From NCBI GenBank assembly GCA_017303795.1, contig JAFLBR010000003.1, positions 62,001-126,000 on the forward strand: 64,000 nt of DNA. Direction: 5' to 3'. The DNA comes from Cytophagales bacterium (GTDB lineage: Bacteria > Bacteroidota > Bacteroidia > Cytophagales > Cyclobacteriaceae). Both the position numbers and the translations under genes were made by a program. The notes under the pieces are model-generated. The model made no database searches and was not told where the DNA came from. It saw only the letters and a list, made by a program, of their open reading frames with translations. The first letter of the stretch is position 1; each line of letters opens with the position of its first letter. Positions 42,343 to 52,425 of the stretch are shown piece after piece.

Positions 42343-43698
42343 ATGAATTCTATGGCCAGTTATCAAGATCGAATAGAATCCCTTGTTAGCCAATTCCAAA
42401 GTTTGGAGCCCCTAAGTAATGAGAACCGTCAAAGGCTCGATAAAAAAATTCGATTGGAATTTAATTACAATTCAAACCATATGGAGGGTAATACTCTTAC
42501 CTATGGTGAAACTGAATTGCTATTAATATTTGACGACACCAAGGGCAGTCATACTATGCGTGAGTATGATGAGATGAGAGCTCATGATGTTGCTTATAGA
42601 TTAGTCGGGGAATGGGCTAGGGACATGGAACATCCATTAACTGAGCAGAATATCAAAAATCTGAATGAGATAATTTTAGTAAAACCATTTTGGAAAGAAG
42701 CAATAACTCCAGATGGGCAAAACACAAGGCGATTAATTAAAGTAGGAGATTACAAGGAACATCCCAATTCAGTACGCCTTCAAAATGGAGAAATATTTCA
42801 TTACGCAACTCCTATTGATACTCCAATCTTAATGAAGGAATTGGTTGAATGGTATCGAAGCGAAGAAAAGAGTTTGCATCCGGTTACCCTCGCATCAATG
42901 CTCCATTATAAATTTGTTCGTATCCATCCATTTGATGATGGTAATGGTAGGGTTGCTCGTCTTTTAATGAATTACGTTCTACTCAGAGGTGGCTATCCAC
43001 CCGTAATAATAAAATCTGCCGACAAAGCTAACTATTTAAGGGTTTTGCGAAGTGCTGATATTGGGGATTTTCAGCCACTAATTTCTTATGTAGAAGAGCA
43101 GTTAATTTGGACATTACAAATATCCATTAAAGCAGCTAAAGGCGAAAGTGTTGATGAACCTGGTGACTTGGATAAAAAAATAAAGGCACTTAAACAAAAG
43201 TTAAATACGGATGAAGCTTTGCGGGTGAGAGTCACAAAGAATCGAGATTCAATTATAATTGCATATGAAACAGGTATTTTACCATTAATTGATAAACTCG
43301 CAAAAAAATTATCAGAATTCGATCCTCTATTCAAATCAACTTCCGAAAATCTTACTATTCTAACTATCAACCAATCACACCCAGCGCTTATAAATAAAAG
43401 CAATGTAAAAGGGCTACTTAAGCAAATTCCTGAAGTCGCAAATCAATTTATTTACCATTACAAATTTAGCTTCTTACGAAAAGTCAGCAAGGAAAAACTA
43501 TCAGTGACTCTTGAGTTAAATTTCATATTTCACAAGAATATTTATGAAATCACATCGGAAGCTCTTCAAACCACATTTGAGAAGCTATATGATGAAAGTT
43601 TTTCTGAAGAAGAGATGAAACTTCTGATTGAAGAAGCTGGAAACTATATTGTTGAGCGAATTGAAAAAGCTTTAGATAAACATTTTACAGCAGAATGA
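42343..43698 (+). CDS. Fic-domain protein (class II, with its own inhibitory motif)
   Basis: A 451-residue protein. The Fic motif IHPFDDGNGRVAR has catalytic His195. The N-terminal inhibitory motif S44-NHM-E48-GN matches (S/T)xxxE(G/N), so this is a self-inhibited class II Fic that should transfer AMP or a similar group to a protein target. The C-terminal 160 residues are helical and charged, without the usual winged helix that I can recognise. The gene is AT-rich compared with its neighbours, alone on its strand and next to repeats, so recent transfer is possible. No antitoxin gene is adjacent, as expected for class II. A start at 42352 is also possible. Confidence 0.9.
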   Translation: MNSMASYQDRIESLVSQFQSLEPLSNENRQRLDKKIRLEFNYNSNHMEGNTLTYGETELLLIFDDTKGSHTMREYDEMRAHDVAYRLVGEWARDMEHPLTEQNIKNLNEIILVKPFWKEAITPDGQNTRRLIKVGDYKEHPNSVRLQNGEIFHYATPIDTPILMKELVEWYRSEEKSLHPVTLASMLHYKFVRIHPFDDGNGRVARLLMNYVLLRGGYPPVIIKSADKANYLRVLRSADIGDFQPLISYVEEQLIWTLQISIKAAKGESVDEPGDLDKKIKALKQKLNTDEALRVRVTKNRDSIIIAYETGILPLIDKLAKKLSEFDPLFKSTSENLTILTINQSHPALINKSNVKGLLKQIPEVANQFIYHYKFSFLRKVSKEKLSVTLELNFIFHKNIYEITSEALQTTFEKLYDESFSEEEMKLLIEEAGNYIVERIEKALDKHFTAE

Positions 43699-43789
43699 TA
43701 CGGACCACAAGTATCTTCAAATCAAAAATTATTTCAAGGAGAGTAAAAAAGATAACTATCGAATCAAAAAACTAATTTCAAATTCAAAC

Positions 43790-43911
43790 CCCGGCCAGGG
43801 ATTGAGGCATTGTTTGAGCCCGGAATGGCACGTGCGTAAGGCTGGCGAGTGCCGAAAGCCCGACCCTGATTGCTTTACGCGCTTCGCGTGAAGCAATCAG
43901 GGAGGCCGCAT
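43790..43911. repeat. GC-rich hairpin-bearing intergenic element
   Basis: This block is much richer in G+C than the preceding Fic gene. It has GGCAC...GTGCC around 43828-43853 and an 18-bp near-perfect stem at 43864-43881 with 43885-43902 (CCCTGATTGCTTTACGCG, loop CTT, one T-G pair). It ends just before the molybdopterin gene stop at 43919. No T-run, so it is probably an inserted palindromic repeat rather than a classic terminator. Confidence 0.55.
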
Positions 43912-43918
43912 AATGAAT

Positions 43919-46168
43919 TTACCCCAACGTTATCCCTTCACCCAAATACGGTTGCTGGTAATGGCGTTTGCCGGTTGCTTTATAAAGTGCATTGGCCAAT
44001 GCTCCGATTACAGGCGGGAATGGTGGCTCACCCAGTCCGGTGGGATCAACATCGCTCTCTACAAAATGAACATCAATAGCTTTAGGTGCCTCCTTATGGC
44101 GGATTAAGCGATACTTATTAAAATTAGTCTGATCGGGTGTGCCGTTGGTAAAGGTTAACCCGCTATACATCGCGTGACCAATTCCATCTACGGAACCACC
44201 TTCCACCAGGTTAGTGGCTGCAATAGGATTGACTACAATACCACAATCCACCGCACAATGTACTTTCTCTACACGTGGCTTGCCGCTCTCTACTTTTAAA
44301 TCAATAACATGTGCCACATAACTATCATGACAGAAGTACGCTGAAACCCCGCGGTGAATGTTGGGTGTTTCCAGGCCCCAGTTCGATTTACTTCTTACCA
44401 ACTCCAACACGCCTGCTAAACGTTTCGCTTCATAGTCGTTCTTCTCGCCAACGGGTTTGTTCAGTGCGCGATCCAACAAATCCAGTCGGAACTGAATCGG
44501 ATCTTTACCCGCGGCTTCGGCTACTTCATCTAAAAACGATTGCTCGGCACCGGCAATAAAGTTGGAAGCCGGAGCGCGAAATGCACCTACACTAATATTA
44601 GAGGAAGCCGTCCACGATTCCGCGAGGTAATTATCAACCGCACCAGCCGGGAAACGATTGGCAAACAACGGACTCTCCGGAATACCACCGGCCTTTACAT
44701 GAAATGCAATCAGATTATTATTTTCATCTAGTGCAGCACGATATAACGCATGATACGCAGGGCGATACACCCCAAACGACATATCATCTTCGCGGGTGTA
44801 AACTAATTTAACAGGAGCTTTAATTTTTTTCGAGATCAGCGCAGCTTCTACTAAGAAGTGTCCGTACAATCTTCTTCCGAAACCTCCACCCTGCCGTGTC
44901 ATCTGAATATCAATTTTTTCCAAGGGCAGGTTGAGGATGGCGGCTACACTCTTCTCCATAAACTCCGGAGTTTGAATCGGGCCCACCAATTCGGCCATCT
45001 CATCAGTAACGTTAGCAAAGAAGTTCATCGGCTCCATGGTGTTGTGTGCAAGGAACGGAGCCGAGTACGATCGCTCCACAACTTTTGCCGCTTTCTTAAA
45101 TACGGCTTCGGGGTTACCATCTTTACGCACTACGTTTCCACCCTTAGCCGAAAACTCAGCCATCACTTTAGCATGTTGTGCGCTGTTCTCTAAACCGCCC
45201 GGCACTTTTATTTTTACTGTAGAGCCCCAGAAAGTTGAAGACGTAAGTTCATGATCAGAGAATTGTTCCCACTCTAACTTCAACGCTTTGCGCGCATTCA
45301 TTACCTGCCACGTAGTATTGCCAACTACTACAACCAACTCGGGAAAAGAATCTACATCGCACCATTGCAGCGCATACTCTTCCGGATAGGTTTTAATGGT
45401 AAATACATCTTTAATACCGGGCATACTCCGCGCCTGCGAGTCGTCCACACTTTTTAGTTTCATACCAAAAGCAGGTGGATGTGCAATCATGGCAATCAAC
45501 ATCCCTTCCTTGCGATAATCCAAACCAAATAACGGCTGACCGGTAACAATTTTTTGTCCATCCACATTGTTGCGCGATGTACCAATGATTTTAAAGTCGC
45601 TATTGTTTTTCAGTTCAACTTCTTTCGGCACTTCTATTTTAGCTGCAGCCGATGCCATCTCGCCATAGCTGGCCGATTTGCCGCTGGCTTTATGATACAG
45701 CATGCTGGCTTCGGTAGTAACTTCATCTACCGAAACCTGCCACGCTTTTGCTGCGGCTTCGCGCAACATTCTTTTTGCAGTAGCACCGGCCATACGCAAA
45801 CTCTTCCAACCCTGACTGATGGATTGACTTCCACCTGCAAGTTGTCTTGTAAATATTGTGGTGTTAAGCGGTGCTTGTTCTACGATTACATTTTTCCAAT
45901 CCACATCCAATTCTTCCGCCACCAACATGGGCATAGATGTTTTTACATTCTGGCCAATCTCGGGGTTGGGCGACATAATGGTAACTAAACCATTATCACC
46001 AATTTTTAAATACCCGTTTAGCTCAAACCATTCTTTAGGAAGCGCTACTGTTTCATCGGGCGGTTTACAGCCGGCCAGCCAACTGAAACTTAACATCATA
46101 CCACCACCAGCCAATGCAGAAGTTTTCAAAAATGATCTTCTACCTATTGAAGTTTTTATTGCTGTCAT
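43919..46168 (-). CDS. Molybdopterin-binding subunit of a xanthine dehydrogenase-family oxidoreductase (IorB-like)
   Basis: A 749-residue protein with a twin-arginine signal (SIGRRSFLKTSALAGGGMM) that also contains a lipobox (WLAGC), so it is exported folded and may be lipid-anchored. The molybdenum-binding region follows: VEQAPLNTTIF, MTRQGGGFGRRLYG, VGAFRAPASNFIAGAEQSFLDEVA and VDCGIVVNPIAATNLVEGG. It resembles isoquinoline 1-oxidoreductase beta and aldehyde dehydrogenase subunits. The (2Fe-2S) subunit gene is four bases upstream. No cytochrome subunit gene is adjacent, so the electron acceptor is unknown. Confidence 0.92.
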   Translation of the reverse strand: MTAIKTSIGRRSFLKTSALAGGGMMLSFSWLAGCKPPDETVALPKEWFELNGYLKIGDNGLVTIMSPNPEIGQNVKTSMPMLVAEELDVDWKNVIVEQAPLNTTIFTRQLAGGSQSISQGWKSLRMAGATAKRMLREAAAKAWQVSVDEVTTEASMLYHKASGKSASYGEMASAAAKIEVPKEVELKNNSDFKIIGTSRNNVDGQKIVTGQPLFGLDYRKEGMLIAMIAHPPAFGMKLKSVDDSQARSMPGIKDVFTIKTYPEEYALQWCDVDSFPELVVVVGNTTWQVMNARKALKLEWEQFSDHELTSSTFWGSTVKIKVPGGLENSAQHAKVMAEFSAKGGNVVRKDGNPEAVFKKAAKVVERSYSAPFLAHNTMEPMNFFANVTDEMAELVGPIQTPEFMEKSVAAILNLPLEKIDIQMTRQGGGFGRRLYGHFLVEAALISKKIKAPVKLVYTREDDMSFGVYRPAYHALYRAALDENNNLIAFHVKAGGIPESPLFANRFPAGAVDNYLAESWTASSNISVGAFRAPASNFIAGAEQSFLDEVAEAAGKDPIQFRLDLLDRALNKPVGEKNDYEAKRLAGVLELVRSKSNWGLETPNIHRGVSAYFCHDSYVAHVIDLKVESGKPRVEKVHCAVDCGIVVNPIAATNLVEGGSVDGIGHAMYSGLTFTNGTPDQTNFNKYRLIRHKEAPKAIDVHFVESDVDPTGLGEPPFPPVIGALANALYKATGKRHYQQPYLGEGITLG

Positions 46169-46172
46169 GATG

Positions 46173-46637
46173 TTAGGCGTTTAGATTTTTAGAAGCTGTT
46201 TTAACTGCGGCTTTGATGCGCACATAAGTACCACACCGGCAAATGTTTCCATTCATGGCCGTTTCAATCTGCTCATCGGTTGGTGTAGGATTTTCTTTCA
46301 GCAACGCAGCCGCACTCATTATTTGTCCGGCCTGACAATAACCACATTGCGGCACATCATGTTCCAGCCAGGCTTTCTGTACGGGGTGATCGCCTTTTTC
46401 AGATAACCCTTCAATAGTGGTTATTTTCTGATCGCCTACTGACGAAACCGGCAGAATACACGAACGCGTGGCGGTGCCATCTATATGAATAGTGCACGCT
46501 CCGCATTGCGCCATGCCGCAGCCAAACTTTGTACCTACCAGGTCGAGGTGATCGCGCAACACCCAAAGCACCGGTGTTTCCGGATCAACATCTACTGCTT
46601 GCTTTTTACCATTTACGTTTAGGTTGAAGGTTGCCAT
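46173..46637 (-). CDS. (2Fe-2S)-binding subunit of the molybdopterin oxidoreductase (IorA-like)
   Basis: A 154-residue two-cluster iron-sulfur protein. The plant-type cluster is at FGCGMAQCGACTIHIDG with a following RSC, and the second cluster is in CGYCQAGQIM and NICRCGTYVRIKAAV. It passes electrons from the molybdenum site. There is no signal peptide, so it is probably carried across the membrane by the twin-arginine signal of its partner. Four bases separate it from the large-subunit gene. Confidence 0.93.
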   Translation of the reverse strand: MATFNLNVNGKKQAVDVDPETPVLWVLRDHLDLVGTKFGCGMAQCGACTIHIDGTATRSCILPVSSVGDQKITTIEGLSEKGDHPVQKAWLEHDVPQCGYCQAGQIMSAAALLKENPTPTDEQIETAMNGNICRCGTYVRIKAAVKTASKNLNA

Positions 46638-47105
46638 AGTGGTAATGATTATTTGTTAGTGGTTAGATCGATAAAACTACAAACTTTCAGATTGAGAATG
46701 ATTCTAAATTTTAAAATTGAAAATGGAGTTAACGGAAAATTCACCAAGAGGTACTCCGACACTTATGTAAAGAAATTGTTAAAACTGCTGTACATTGGAC
46801 GAGTAATCCTACATTTAAAAATGCTGAAAAAACATAACAAAGAGATGATTGAAGCAATGAAAATTCTTTTTTTGAAATGTCATTCCGGAGGAGCTTCAAC
46901 GCAAGCTACCCAACCGCGATGACTGCCTGGAAAGAGGGCGCATGCTGCCCTTGTAGGCAGAGCACCAATCCATTTATACAAATACGAACAACTATTTTAC
47001 TTGATCAGCCGAACAGAATTCAGTACCTTCAACCTTGCTACTAACCTGTGCTTTATAAAAGTTAGGTTAGCTATAAAGTCTTCGAAAATTTCACGAATCC
47101 TTAAC
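46638..47105. other. 468-base intergenic region with two leader hairpins
   Basis: No convincing gene. An 89-codon frame at 46653-46922 has no recognisable features. Near the plus-strand gene there are two inverted repeats: AGCTT/AAGCT (46892-46896 with 46903-46907) and a nested hairpin CTGCCT ... GGGC ... GCCC ... AGGCAG (46923-46960). These could form a structured mRNA leader for the esterase gene. No known riboswitch class was recognised. Confidence 0.45.
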
Positions 47106-50100
47106 GTGTTTAAGAATAGAAAAACATCCTGGTTCTTATCACTGCTGCTCAGCTTACTGACGGTTTCGGGGCTATCTGCGCAAACGTATTGTCCTTCCTG
47201 TCAGGTAAGCATGGAAACTCCAAACGTGACGCCTGCTAACCGGATTAAGTTTTGGATGTACACCCCACCGGGAAATGATGGTACACCTGCCCCACTCCTC
47301 ATTAACTTACATGGGCAAGGCCAGATTGGTGATAATCTGAATTTGTTAATCAACCAATCCAGCGATGCGACACCCGCTTACCTGATTGCTAACTCGCAAT
47401 GGCCAGCATCAAGACCGTTTATTGTAGTGTCGCCACAACTCAAACGCGATCTTTCCATTCCAAATATTTCCGATCAGGATTGGGTTGCCAGCTACATTGA
47501 TGAAGTGGTGGAGTATGTTAGAACACAACGGAACATCAATCCAAACAAGATTTACATCATGGGCTTAAGCCTGGGTGGGCAGGGTTGTATGATTTACAGT
47601 GCAGCCTATCCTAACAAAGTAGCTGCTATGATACCTATGTGCGGTCGCACCGATGATATCATTCAGGATGGCTTAGCGTGTTCGCTGGTTAATATTCCCA
47701 CTTGGATTTTTCACGGAACAGAAGATATAACCTTGAATTATAGTAACGCCACTAACATGGCTGCTGCCATTAATGCCTGCACTAATTCGGGCAGCATTAA
47801 GCCACACGTAACCTTACTGGATGCCGGTGAGCACACCGGTGTTAGCGTGTGGAACCCGCTGTATAATCTTTCATGTGGTTATCCCCTATACGACTGGCTG
47901 CTCAAGTTCACTAAAAATTCTACTGCCAATGTGCTTCCGTATGTAAACGTTGGCCCCGATAAAAAATTTCTGGTAAGTGATGGCACTGTTTATTTGTTCG
48001 GTGATTATTTCGATGATGATGGTTCTATTACTTCGGTTGCTTGGACGCAAACACAAGGCACTGCGCTTACATTACAACAAACCAATACGCGTATTTTAAA
48101 AATTACCAATTTGCAGGCGGGCACGTTTCAATTCCGGCTTACTATAACGGATAACCTGGGTGGCATTAGCAGTGATGATGTAACGATTCAATTGTTAAGT
48201 ACAGCTGGATCGCTCAAAAGTATTTCGGGTTTTATGTTAACCAATGCGGCTGCCGGCAACACCGACATCGGATCTTTGGTAAACGAGCAGGTTATTAGTA
48301 AAAGTGTGGTTGGTACTAATGATCTTAATGTTCGGGCAATAATGTCTCAAGGAGGAAGTATTGTGTTTAAGGTAAACAATAACCAATTTACAAGAGGTTT
48401 AGATGGATGGGGAAGCTTTAACAATCTATACGTCTATCCAAATGATGCATGGTATTTTCCAAATGGTTGGAAAATGTTATCCGGTGATCACTTAGTTTGC
48501 GCAACACCTTATGCTGATAATGGAACGGAAGGTATTACCAGATGCGTAAAATTCTCTGTTATCAACCCCATCCTCCAAAACTACTATCCCAAGGCTGGAC
48601 AAAACTTAAGTTTGACAGCTTCCTGGGGAACAGCAACTGATGGTAATGGTACTTCACCTGCTTTCTTCAACAGTAATACTGGCAGCAACTTTCAAATCTT
48701 TAATGTAAACAAAGTAGCTACGCAAGGCGGACCGTTAGCTATTGGCGGTAATGAATCCGCGTTGTGGGTACGGAACGGTGGTGAGATGAACGTGAGCGAT
48801 AGGTTTACAGGCGTGATCAATGTAGAAGGCAATGGCATTGTAAATGTAAATACAAACTTGCCCGTGGCGTTCGGATCACTTTCTCCTACTTCTACTATTC
48901 GTTTTGGAGCCAATGCTACTAGCATACCTGCGCATACGTATGGTAATGTGGTAGTTCAAAGCGGAACCAAAACGCTGAGCAGCGGTACTACTACCATTAT
49001 GGGTAATTTAACCATTGCTGATAATGTTACTGTAAATGGCGTTGCCAACAACACCAGCACCATTCAACTTACGGGTAATCTTATTCTACAAGAAGATGGT
49101 GAATTTAATCCCACCCAAAAATTTGGACTTACGCTAACCGGAGGCCCACACACAATTAACCTGACGGGAACTAAAGCCGTTTTTAATCACCTCACTATAT
49201 TGGGTGGTTCCGTAGTAACCGTAACGGAAGGTACCGCTCCCAAAACATTTGAGTTTGGCTCCCCTACCGGTGGCGGAGTAGTAGTTGCAAACGGAAGCGA
49301 ATTGAACATTGGGAAAAATCATTTAACGATAACCGGTGCGGGTACCATTAATCCACAAAACCAAACCGGAAAAATTGCATTCGATAAAAGTAATATCACG
49401 ATTGTTTCCAGCAGCGTATCCAATTCCAATCTATACACCAAAGCAACCCGCGATACCGTTGCCTCACTTTCTGCTAACCTAACCGGTGGCGCTTTGTATT
49501 TGCGCGATTCTGTTTTTCTAACCGATCGCGTTAAAATTTTTAATGGCACGGTGCACGCCAATAATTTTTTAACATTGATTTCCACGGCCACTAAAACTGC
49601 GCGCATCGAGCGCGTAGAAGGCTCCGGAAATATTTTGGGTGCGGTTCGCTTTCAACGGTATGTTGATCCTGGCCGAATGTATCGCTACCTGAGTTTCCCG
49701 GTGAAGAATGTGAAGGTGAGTGATCTGCAAGAGCATGTTCCGGTAACGGGTAATTTCACCGGCAGTTCAACCGGTGCAGGTTTAACGGCTAACCCATCAT
49801 TGTTTCAATATACTGAACCCGCGGGTTGGTTGCCCTATCCTACTGTTGCCAGTACACAAGAGTTTTCGCTGGGCCGCGGCTACTCGGTGTTTATCCGAAA
49901 AGCAGAAGATCCATCGCTTATCAAAGTAGCCGGAGAAGTACAGGTGGGTAATTTTCCTTTTCAATTGAACGCAGGTTCTGCCAATCCAAATCTGGGTTGG
50001 AGTCTGGTAGGTAATCCTTACGCGGCTCCGATACAATGGGGAGCAACAGGTTGGCAAAGCGTTAATTTAAATCCTACTATATATGTGCGCGATAATGAAG

Positions 50101-51134
50101 TTGAGAATGGCCGTTTCTTATCATGGGATGGTGAAGATGGCGACATAGAGTTTGCAGGGTTGATTGCACAAGGGCAAGCGTTCTGGGTAAGAGCAAGCGA
50201 TGTAAACCCAACGCTTACCGTACAGGAAACCGCTAAAGTAAATTCGCAGGCGAATATGTTTCGTACAACCGGTGAAGGAAGTTCATCATTAGCCATTTCA
50301 TTAAACCATGCCGGACTAACCGATCGTACTTTTCTAAAATTCAATGATCGTTCGGATTTGAAATTCGATGCCCGCAATGATGGACTAAAACAAAAAAACG
50401 GTTACTACAATTTAGCCACGCTTACTGCGGATTCAGTTTTAGTAGCCATCAAAAATTTGCCTGATACCTGTAGTACTACAATAACCCTTGCCGTTGAGAA
50501 TACAAAACCGGGTGCTTATACATTCAGTTTCTCAGGTTCGGCTTTGGATAGTAAAAGTGAACGAACGTTTTTCTTAGTAGATAACTACCTTGACTCGATG
50601 ATAACCGTAAGTCGCAATGGCGAGTACCGGTTTCAGATAACCGAACTACCCAATACATTTGGTAAAAATCGTTTTCAGTTACTTGCAGGAATTGCCTTAC
50701 CAGAAATTTCAGTGGAAGCTGGAACGTTGAAATCAAATGCGGCCAGCGGTAATCAATGGTTGTTGAATGGTGAACTAATTACCGGAGCAACACAACCTAC
50801 CTACACACCCGTAGTAAGTGGCGCGTATCAGGTGCAGGTGGTGACGGTTTCGTGTTCAACTATCTCCGCTCCTTTTATATACGTGATTACCGGAACAGAG
50901 TCGCAACCGGTTATCCAACTCTATCCCAACCCCGCGCAGCATTCTGTTTTCGTGAAAGGAATTTCAAACCCAACACCATATAAGCTTATCAATCAATGGG
51001 GGCAGGTTATGCACAGCGGCCTGTTAACACCTGCCGATACCGAAATTGAATTGAAGTTTGCTTCCGGCCCTTACCTCCTAGCACTTGAAGTGGAGTCGGG
51101 CATACAACGGCATAAACTTATTGTAAAGCAGTAA
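47106..51134 (+). CDS. Large type IX-secreted esterase with PKD-like domain
   Basis: The GTG at 47106 gives a good signal peptide (FKNRKTSWFLSLLLSLLTVS) and 1342 residues; an upstream TTG at 47001 would add 35 residues before it. Domains: an alpha/beta hydrolase (PHB depolymerase/feruloyl esterase-like, about residues 25-275) with nucleophile Ser in YIMGLSLGGQG, acid in HGTEDITLN and His in AGEHTGVS; a PKD/cadherin-like domain (YVNVGPDKKFLVSD ... FRLTITDNLGG); a long beta-rich central region; and a C-terminal type IX sorting domain (VIQLYPNPAQHSVFVKG to the end IVKQ). It should be exported to the cell surface and act on an ester polymer or glycan. Confidence 0.85.
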   Translation: MFKNRKTSWFLSLLLSLLTVSGLSAQTYCPSCQVSMETPNVTPANRIKFWMYTPPGNDGTPAPLLINLHGQGQIGDNLNLLINQSSDATPAYLIANSQWPASRPFIVVSPQLKRDLSIPNISDQDWVASYIDEVVEYVRTQRNINPNKIYIMGLSLGGQGCMIYSAAYPNKVAAMIPMCGRTDDIIQDGLACSLVNIPTWIFHGTEDITLNYSNATNMAAAINACTNSGSIKPHVTLLDAGEHTGVSVWNPLYNLSCGYPLYDWLLKFTKNSTANVLPYVNVGPDKKFLVSDGTVYLFGDYFDDDGSITSVAWTQTQGTALTLQQTNTRILKITNLQAGTFQFRLTITDNLGGISSDDVTIQLLSTAGSLKSISGFMLTNAAAGNTDIGSLVNEQVISKSVVGTNDLNVRAIMSQGGSIVFKVNNNQFTRGLDGWGSFNNLYVYPNDAWYFPNGWKMLSGDHLVCATPYADNGTEGITRCVKFSVINPILQNYYPKAGQNLSLTASWGTATDGNGTSPAFFNSNTGSNFQIFNVNKVATQGGPLAIGGNESALWVRNGGEMNVSDRFTGVINVEGNGIVNVNTNLPVAFGSLSPTSTIRFGANATSIPAHTYGNVVVQSGTKTLSSGTTTIMGNLTIADNVTVNGVANNTSTIQLTGNLILQEDGEFNPTQKFGLTLTGGPHTINLTGTKAVFNHLTILGGSVVTVTEGTAPKTFEFGSPTGGGVVVANGSELNIGKNHLTITGAGTINPQNQTGKIAFDKSNITIVSSSVSNSNLYTKATRDTVASLSANLTGGALYLRDSVFLTDRVKIFNGTVHANNFLTLISTATKTARIERVEGSGNILGAVRFQRYVDPGRMYRYLSFPVKNVKVSDLQEHVPVTGNFTGSSTGAGLTANPSLFQYTEPAGWLPYPTVASTQEFSLGRGYSVFIRKAEDPSLIKVAGEVQVGNFPFQLNAGSANPNLGWSLVGNPYAAPIQWGATGWQSVNLNPTIYVRDNEVENGRFLSWDGEDGDIEFAGLIAQGQAFWVRASDVNPTLTVQETAKVNSQANMFRTTGEGSSSLAISLNHAGLTDRTFLKFNDRSDLKFDARNDGLKQKNGYYNLATLTADSVLVAIKNLPDTCSTTITLAVENTKPGAYTFSFSGSALDSKSERTFFLVDNYLDSMITVSRNGEYRFQITELPNTFGKNRFQLLAGIALPEISVEAGTLKSNAASGNQWLLNGELITGATQPTYTPVVSGAYQVQVVTVSCSTISAPFIYVITGTESQPVIQLYPNPAQHSVFVKGISNPTPYKLINQWGQVMHSGLLTPADTEIELKFASGPYLLALEVESGIQRHKLIVKQ

Positions 51135-51187
51135 GGTGCATAAATTTTCAAAAGTGCGATTTAGGAGGAACGATTTTAGGCTTATCG

Positions 51188-51218
51188 ACATGAAACATTT
51201 TTAATTGTTATTTCATGT
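51188..51218. repeat. Inverted repeat ACATGAAA / TTTCATGT
   Basis: A perfect 8-bp inverted repeat with a 15-base AT-rich spacer, between the esterase stop and the SGNH gene start. It could be a weak terminator or an operator; nothing decides between these. Confidence 0.35.
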
Positions 51219-51257
51219 ACGCTCCATCCCTCTTACTGTTACCTTTACCGATAGATT

Positions 51258-52361
51258 ATGATGCAAAAAATTCTTTCTTACGCTAAAAGTATAACCATTA
51301 GCGTAGTTGTATTTCTGATTCTGTTGGCTGTTACCAACTGGGCGGCTGGTATTTACATGGCCAAGAAAGGTGGCGAAAAGCGGCATCTCTTACCAGCCTA
51401 TGAACATGAACAAGAAGCTGCCAAAGCAATCTTCAACGATTATCATAGTGTGGCCCATCGGTATAAACCTTTTGCCGAATGGCAGATGTTACCCTATCAG
51501 GGAAAAACATTATCGATAAATGACCAAGGACTTCGCACACATACGCCTCCTGCTGGCGCAACAGCTAATCCGGTAATTCGTTTTTTTGGTGGCTCTACCA
51601 TGTGGGGCGAAGGCTCGGACGATGCCAACACAATACCCGCTTTGGTGCATCAAAAAATTAATAGCGGCACGGTGATTAACCACGGACAACTGGCTTACAA
51701 CTCGCGCCAAAACCTGGATGCATTAATATCCATGTATGCCAAAGGCGAAACAGCCGATGTGGTTATCTTTTACGATGGCGTAAACGATGCAGCCTTTCTT
51801 TGCCCGAATGAAATACAAGAGCTTCCGGGCCACCGGTTAATTCCTTTGTTTCAAAAAAAGATTTACGGTGGCGCAAAACAATTTGTACTGACTGTCCTCA
51901 ATAATCTTTTTACCGAGAATATTTTATTGGTAATTCAATACCAACAAAGCAAAGGCACTAATCAAGCTTCGCAGTACGATTGTTTGAATAGCGACAAGGG
52001 TAAAACCGTAGCGAGTATGCTGGTAAAAAATTGGGAGATGGCAAATGAATTAGTCACCAGCCGGGGCGGTAAGTTTATTGCCATCCTGCAACCTGTTGCT
52101 TACGTGGGTTCACCCCGCCTCGACCACCTTGAACTGAATGCAGAGCTAGGTACCAATTTTCAATTTGTGTATGATGAAGTTCACAAAATAATCGACACGC
52201 AGCAACAGCCGTGGATCTATGACTTCTCACAAGCTTTTAATGGCGAAGATTATATCTACATCGATTTTTGCCATGTAACCAAAACAGGCAATAAAATTAT
52301 TGCCGATAGGCTCGTGGATTTACTGCTTAATGATACATCTCAAAGTAATCCGAAATATTAA
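51258..52361 (+). CDS. SGNH/GDSL-like hydrolase with N-terminal membrane anchor
   Basis: A 367-residue protein with one N-terminal membrane helix (ITISVVVFLILLAVTNWAAG). SGNH blocks are visible: VIRFFGGSTMWGEGSDD (block I Ser), NSRQN (block III-like), VIFYDGVNDAAF (block with Asn-Asp) and IDFCHVTKTGNKIIAD (block V, His). Such anchored esterases are common in exopolysaccharide loci, where they add or remove acetyl groups. It opens the polysaccharide-related region of this window. Confidence 0.8.
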   Translation: MMQKILSYAKSITISVVVFLILLAVTNWAAGIYMAKKGGEKRHLLPAYEHEQEAAKAIFNDYHSVAHRYKPFAEWQMLPYQGKTLSINDQGLRTHTPPAGATANPVIRFFGGSTMWGEGSDDANTIPALVHQKINSGTVINHGQLAYNSRQNLDALISMYAKGETADVVIFYDGVNDAAFLCPNEIQELPGHRLIPLFQKKIYGGAKQFVLTVLNNLFTENILLVIQYQQSKGTNQASQYDCLNSDKGKTVASMLVKNWEMANELVTSRGGKFIAILQPVAYVGSPRLDHLELNAELGTNFQFVYDEVHKIIDTQQQPWIYDFSQAFNGEDYIYIDFCHVTKTGNKIIADRLVDLLLNDTSQSNPKY

Positions 52362-52425
52362 GGCTGCTCCTCAGGAGCTTATAAACAATTGCTTATAGTT
52401 CGTGCAGCGGTACAATTCCGCAACA

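Noticed and set aside
46653-46922. 89-codon frame upstream of the esterase gene
   Set aside because: The sequence is a basic, low-information run with no signal, motif or good start context, and it spans the region that must hold promoters and hairpins.
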